A stretch of 55,796 bases of DNA, taken from positions 1 to 55,796 of the forward strand of contig JANLFY010000016.1 in NCBI GenBank assembly GCA_024653485.1, given 5' to 3'. Both the position numbers and the translations under genes were made by a program. Below, piece by piece: positions 52,697-55,796 of the stretch; the first letter of the stretch is position 1; each line of letters begins with the position of its first letter. The notes beneath the pieces were generated by a model. The model saw only the letters and a list, made by a program, of their open reading frames with translations, made no database searches and was not told the origin of the DNA. This DNA is from Bacillota bacterium (lineage in GTDB: Bacteria; Bacillota; SHA-98; UBA4971).

Positions 52697-54779
52697 TCGC
52701 GAACCCTCTCAAGTCGTCGAGGGTGAACCCGGGGAACTCCGACGCCACGAGGGTGACGATCCTCTCCAGCGTGCGCCGGCCGTCCATGTAGTTGACTGCC
52801 TCGACGAGCTTCAGCTGGAAACTGGGGTCTTCTCTCTGTCTGCTCTCGTAGTGTTCCCTGCGTCTTTCCTCGAGCCTGTCGTACAGGTACGTAGGATCGA
52901 GCGGGCCTTTGAAGAGGCGGATGTACACAGCCCCAGCGGTCGCCTCCACATCCTCGTCTCCCGCCCGTGCCAGGGCAGCCGACCTCCGGATCCGCTCGAC
53001 CGGTGCCTCGCTGCCGACGCCCGGACGCCCGGCCTCTCCGGCGCGGCCGCCCTCGCCGCCCGGTTCTCCGGCGAAAACGCCAACCTTCACGCGGGATGCT
53101 TTGGCGGCCGCTCGAATCCCCCGCTTCAGAGCCTTCGCCATCTCACGCACCCTCGACGCCTCGTCGGCGCGGACGCACTTCACGACACCGTCCAACGCGG
53201 CCAGGTCCTTTTCTACGAGAACATCCAGGCGCCGCTCGAAAGCCCGGGCTGCTTCGGCTTTCTTGGTGGAATCGGGACACACTGTCAACGCTTCGCACGT
53301 CGTGGAGGCGGCCTCCGCGATCCTCTTCCGCGCACCGGCGTCCACTACGTTCAGCATGAACTGGGCAGACTCCAGGCCACCCGCGGCAAGCGTAAGCGCC
53401 GTCGAGCCCGCCACGAGTCCGACGCGTAGGAGCTCTTGCGCGTCGAGGTGCTCGATCGTGTCCCTGCTCGAGTGGTAGAATCGGTCTGGCCAGTGCCCGA
53501 TGTACACGCATGGCACCTTGAACGAGGAGTCCGTCAGGATGTAATGGTCGGACCCACCTGAGAAGCCGGCGATGTTGTAGTGCCAGCTCTCGCTGGCCTC
53601 GCTGCCTTCATACGGCCTACCTCGGACGGCCACAGCCTTCATGTAGAAGGCTGCCACGTCGTTCACAGGTGAGGGCAAGCTCCATGGAGTGCTAACGAGG
53701 TTCGCCACGGACATCGTGTCGCGGGATTCCCCGACCATGTCGAGGTTCACGCCCGCCCTGACCCTTTTCGCCCACCCAGGGTGTCGCTCAAGATACGCCA
53801 TGGTGCCGTACATCTCGGGAACGAACATGAGCCTCACTCCGAGGCGCGGCCGGGGCAGCCTTCCCGCAGCGATGGCGTCGGCCAGGGCGCGCGCGATCTC
53901 CATGGCAAGTCCGCATCCGCTCGCATTGTCGTTGGCCCCGGGTTTCGGGTGGCAGAGGTGAGCTATGATGAGCACCTCGCCGCCCTCGGAGTCGCTCCCC
54001 GGTATGAGGCCTGTGACCACGTGCATCTCCCCCGGGAACAGGCGCGCCTCCACTACCGCCTTCACCCGCACTGGACCTTGCTTGAGAAGGGATCTGAGCC
54101 CTTCCGCCTGGCGGTGCGATAGTGAGAAGCCAAATACCATCCTCCCCATGTCCTCGTGGCCAACTGGAAGGCTGGCATAGTTCACGGCATCAGGCAGGTC
54201 GCATCGAGTCCTGCCGATGGATGGGTCTTCATGCGCCATGTGGTCGGTGAGAACCCCGATAGCGCCGCGTTTTCTGACGGCGTCAGCAAAGGCCGCCCGG
54301 GCAGAGCCCGACGTGAGAACGAGCTTACCTGCCACGCAACTGGTCGCGTACACATCGTCGCACTTCCCATCCCCAATGTCCACGACCTCTGAGACGATCC
54401 CTTCTGTGGGCGTGGACGTGCTGCCGAATGCGAGGCACATGGGCTCGACGTCGAAGTCGCATACAGGCCTGCTCTCGGGGTGCACGATGGAGAGTGTCGC
54501 GCGCACGGGTTCCCAAGCGGGTGCGGGCGTCCAAGTCCCGTATGTCCTCTTCCCGTCGATGGGGTACTTCTCGATGACCGCTTGGTCGATTCCCCAGTCC
54601 ACGAGCTTGTCCCTTATATACCGGGCCGCCCGCGCGAAGTCCGATGATCCCCTTGCCCTGTGGAACCGCGCTATCTCGGACGCGCAGACGAGGGCACGCC
54701 CGCCGCAAATCTCGCGCTTCAGCGCCTCAACGAGCCTCGAGCCCACCATGTGGCGTTTCCAGCCCATCGCCCCCGTCAC
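52659..54779 (-). CDS. M28-family aminopeptidase with PA domain
   Basis: This 706-residue metallopeptidase has zinc ligands consistent with M28: H277 (HLCHPKPGANDN), D284, E322 (PEMYGT), D347 (NLDMVGE) and H436 (RFYHSSRD). A protease-associated insertion spans about residues 115-215 (VAGKLVLTSGSARAAFADAV). No signal peptide is visible, so it likely works in the cytoplasm on imported peptides. After residue 460 comes a helical region and a C-terminal domain of about 100 residues (IRLFKGPLDPTYLYDRLEE) that I do not recognise. It would supply amino acids for fermentation. It opens the minus-strand group with dinB, DUF72 and the LolA/TPR protein. Confidence 0.85.
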   Translation of the reverse strand: MTGAMGWKRHMVGSRLVEALKREICGGRALVCASEIARFHRARGSSDFARAARYIRDKLVDWGIDQAVIEKYPIDGKRTYGTWTPAPAWEPVRATLSIVHPESRPVCDFDVEPMCLAFGSTSTPTEGIVSEVVDIGDGKCDDVYATSCVAGKLVLTSGSARAAFADAVRKRGAIGVLTDHMAHEDPSIGRTRCDLPDAVNYASLPVGHEDMGRMVFGFSLSHRQAEGLRSLLKQGPVRVKAVVEARLFPGEMHVVTGLIPGSDSEGGEVLIIAHLCHPKPGANDNASGCGLAMEIARALADAIAAGRLPRPRLGVRLMFVPEMYGTMAYLERHPGWAKRVRAGVNLDMVGESRDTMSVANLVSTPWSLPSPVNDVAAFYMKAVAVRGRPYEGSEASESWHYNIAGFSGGSDHYILTDSSFKVPCVYIGHWPDRFYHSSRDTIEHLDAQELLRVGLVAGSTALTLAAGGLESAQFMLNVVDAGARKRIAEAASTTCEALTVCPDSTKKAEAARAFERRLDVLVEKDLAALDGVVKCVRADEASRVREMAKALKRGIRAAAKASRVKVGVFAGEPGGEGGRAGEAGRPGVGSEAPVERIRRSAALARAGDEDVEATAGAVYIRLFKGPLDPTYLYDRLEERRREHYESRQREDPSFQLKLVEAVNYMDGRRTLERIVTLVASEFPGFTLDDLRGFANDLERAGLARRK

Positions 54780-54909
54780 CGCTCACCGTAAGCCGCGATC
54801 GTCTATGCGAGACACCCAGGACCAGCAGCCAGGGAAGGTCGGGAGGTCGGCGACGGGCGTTCCCCCTTTCGCCGCATTCTGGTCACCAGGACACCATCAT
54901 CGTTCCGCG

Positions 54910-55518
54910 TCAGTTGCCCCCAAGAGCGCGCCTCTCGGTCGCTCCGAGAATGGTGACGAAGTCGCCTTGCTTGAGCCCGGCGGCGTTCGCTTCGTCGGTG
55001 TCCACGTGCATGTCAAGGGCGAAGTCATCTCGCACTCTCACGACCACCTCGTCGAACACGAGCGCGCGCGGCCCTCCCGTGCGCACGAGCACCACTTCAC
55101 CGTCGCTCACGCCGAATTCCTTCGCGAGCTGCGGAGTGAAGTGTATATGCCGCTTCGCGACTATGACGCCCTCCTCCAACTTGACCGCGCCGTGCGGACC
55201 CACCATCACTATGCCGGGTGTGCCGGCAAGGTCGCCGGACTCCCTCACGGGGGCCTCGACACCCAGCGCATAGCAGTCCGTGCGGGATATCTCAACCTGC
55301 GTTGCCTTCCGGACGGGACCCAGTATGCGGACTTTCTGAATGACCCCTTTGGGCCCGACCAACGTCACGCATTCGTTAGCCGCAAACTGACCGGGTTGAG
55401 AGAGCTCCTTGAAGCACGTCAAACCGGACCCCGGCCCGAACAACGCCTCGAGATCTTTCTGAGAAACGTGTACGTGCCTTCCTGAAACACCTACTGGTAC
55501 CCTTTTTGCGTCGTCCAT
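54910..55518 (-). CDS. pduL: Phosphate propanoyltransferase PduL
   Basis: This enzyme of about 202 residues interconverts acyl-CoA plus phosphate and acyl-phosphate plus CoA. Zinc ligands of the two beta-barrel halves appear as GRHVHVS (H15, H17) and KRHIHFTP (H124, H126). KELSQPGQFAANE, VRILGPVRKATQVEIS and VRDDFALDMHVDTDEANAAG match the family. ATG at 55518 has GGAGGTG ten bases upstream and no microcompartment-targeting helix precedes the domain, so this is probably a free housekeeping form that lets the cell make ATP with an acyl kinase. Longer in-frame starts exist to 55728 but look non-coding. Confidence 0.92.
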   Translation of the reverse strand: MDDAKRVPVGVSGRHVHVSQKDLEALFGPGSGLTCFKELSQPGQFAANECVTLVGPKGVIQKVRILGPVRKATQVEISRTDCYALGVEAPVRESGDLAGTPGIVMVGPHGAVKLEEGVIVAKRHIHFTPQLAKEFGVSDGEVVLVRTGGPRALVFDEVVVRVRDDFALDMHVDTDEANAAGLKQGDFVTILGATERRALGGN

Positions 55519-55796
55519 CGCGCCGACACCTCCAACGTCGTGACTCGTCCCCGCGGACCCTGTTTGCGGGGGCGGATTCCCGTTTATACGTTCTCCGGAC
55601 ATCCTGGATTTCCTTCCCTTGCGGCTGCCCCGCCCTGCAGGTAGGGGTTGGATGCCGGGACAGCACGGCTCAAGTCCGCGTGCGTCGCCTCGGCACGCGG
55701 GGGATGACTGCCCCGTTCGTCTTGACACGCACCGACGGCCCGGGGTGCGTGTAATTCCTGTAGGTGATGAGGGCAGGAAGAGCAGGTAAGATGTTC
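55519..55796. other. Window edge, nothing recognised
   Basis: The leader region of pduL and the window end. No promoter or gene could be called with confidence. Confidence 0.4.

Noticed and set aside
54910-55728. Microcompartment-targeting N-terminus on PduL
   Set aside because: The longer frame before 55518 is Arg/Gly/Pro-rich without an amphipathic helix, and a good ribosome binding site supports the short start.

Overview
The window looks like chromosome from a high-GC, anaerobic, fermentative member of the Bacillota (Firmicutes) that probably has an outer membrane. The Bacillota signs are a tryptophan T-box, Bacillus-type LexA boxes between lexA and a yneA-like gene, a YhaO/YhaN-type nuclease pair, strong Shine-Dalgarno sequences and frequent GTG/TTG starts. 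The anaerobe signs are the complete hydE-hydG-hydF set for [FeFe]-hydrogenase maturation and a tungsten-type aldehyde:ferredoxin oxidoreductase. The outer-membrane sign is a LolCDE-like ABC exporter followed by a LolA-fold protein and a protein that reads as a beta-barrel ending in Tyr-Ser-Phe. I cannot name the genus; a Limnochordia-like or other diderm clostridial lineage would fit.

Layout. 1-222: insertion-sequence-end-like repeats, then tRNA-Leu(TAG). 785-5864: first complete branched-chain/amphipathic amino acid ABC importer (livKHMGF). 6008-9017: three pilin-like genes resembling PilX, PilV and PilW. 9156-17863: a promoter and a T-box whose specifier codon is TGG (Trp), followed by a TIGR04076-ferredoxin fusion, an aldehyde:ferredoxin oxidoreductase, and a second Liv importer whose permease LivM and both ATPases read as one 935-residue chain. 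18029-23509: the Lol-like ABC/FtsX/LolA/beta-barrel operon. 24211-28836: hydEGF behind a long leader with a strong intrinsic hairpin, then a glycosyltransferase and a membrane protein of the alkaline-phosphatase fold. 32854-37349: YhaO/YhaN (SbcDC-like) pair. 37629-38612: EamA permease. 38623-43282: third Liv importer, preceded by a pentanucleotide microsatellite. 43301-47084: tRNA-Pro(CGG), family 4 uracil-DNA glycosylase, a TIGR04086 membrane protein, an unknown small gene behind a terminator-bearing leader, lexA, and a yneA-like SOS gene. 47210-55518 (minus strand): queG, an FmdB zinc ribbon, a LolA-fold/TPR fusion, DUF72, dinB, an M28 peptidase with a PA domain, and pduL.

How the genes may fit together. 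Three Liv importers, a peptidase, an aldehyde oxidoreductase that yields reduced ferredoxin, [FeFe]-hydrogenase maturases and PduL (acyl-CoA to acyl-phosphate) suggest peptide and amino acid fermentation with H2 as an electron sink. The Trp T-box would switch on one importer and the aldehyde oxidoreductase when uncharged tRNA-Trp builds up. SOS functions (lexA, yneA-like, dinB, UDG) lie in the right third. Nearly all promoters I can see carry an extended -10 (TGn) element.
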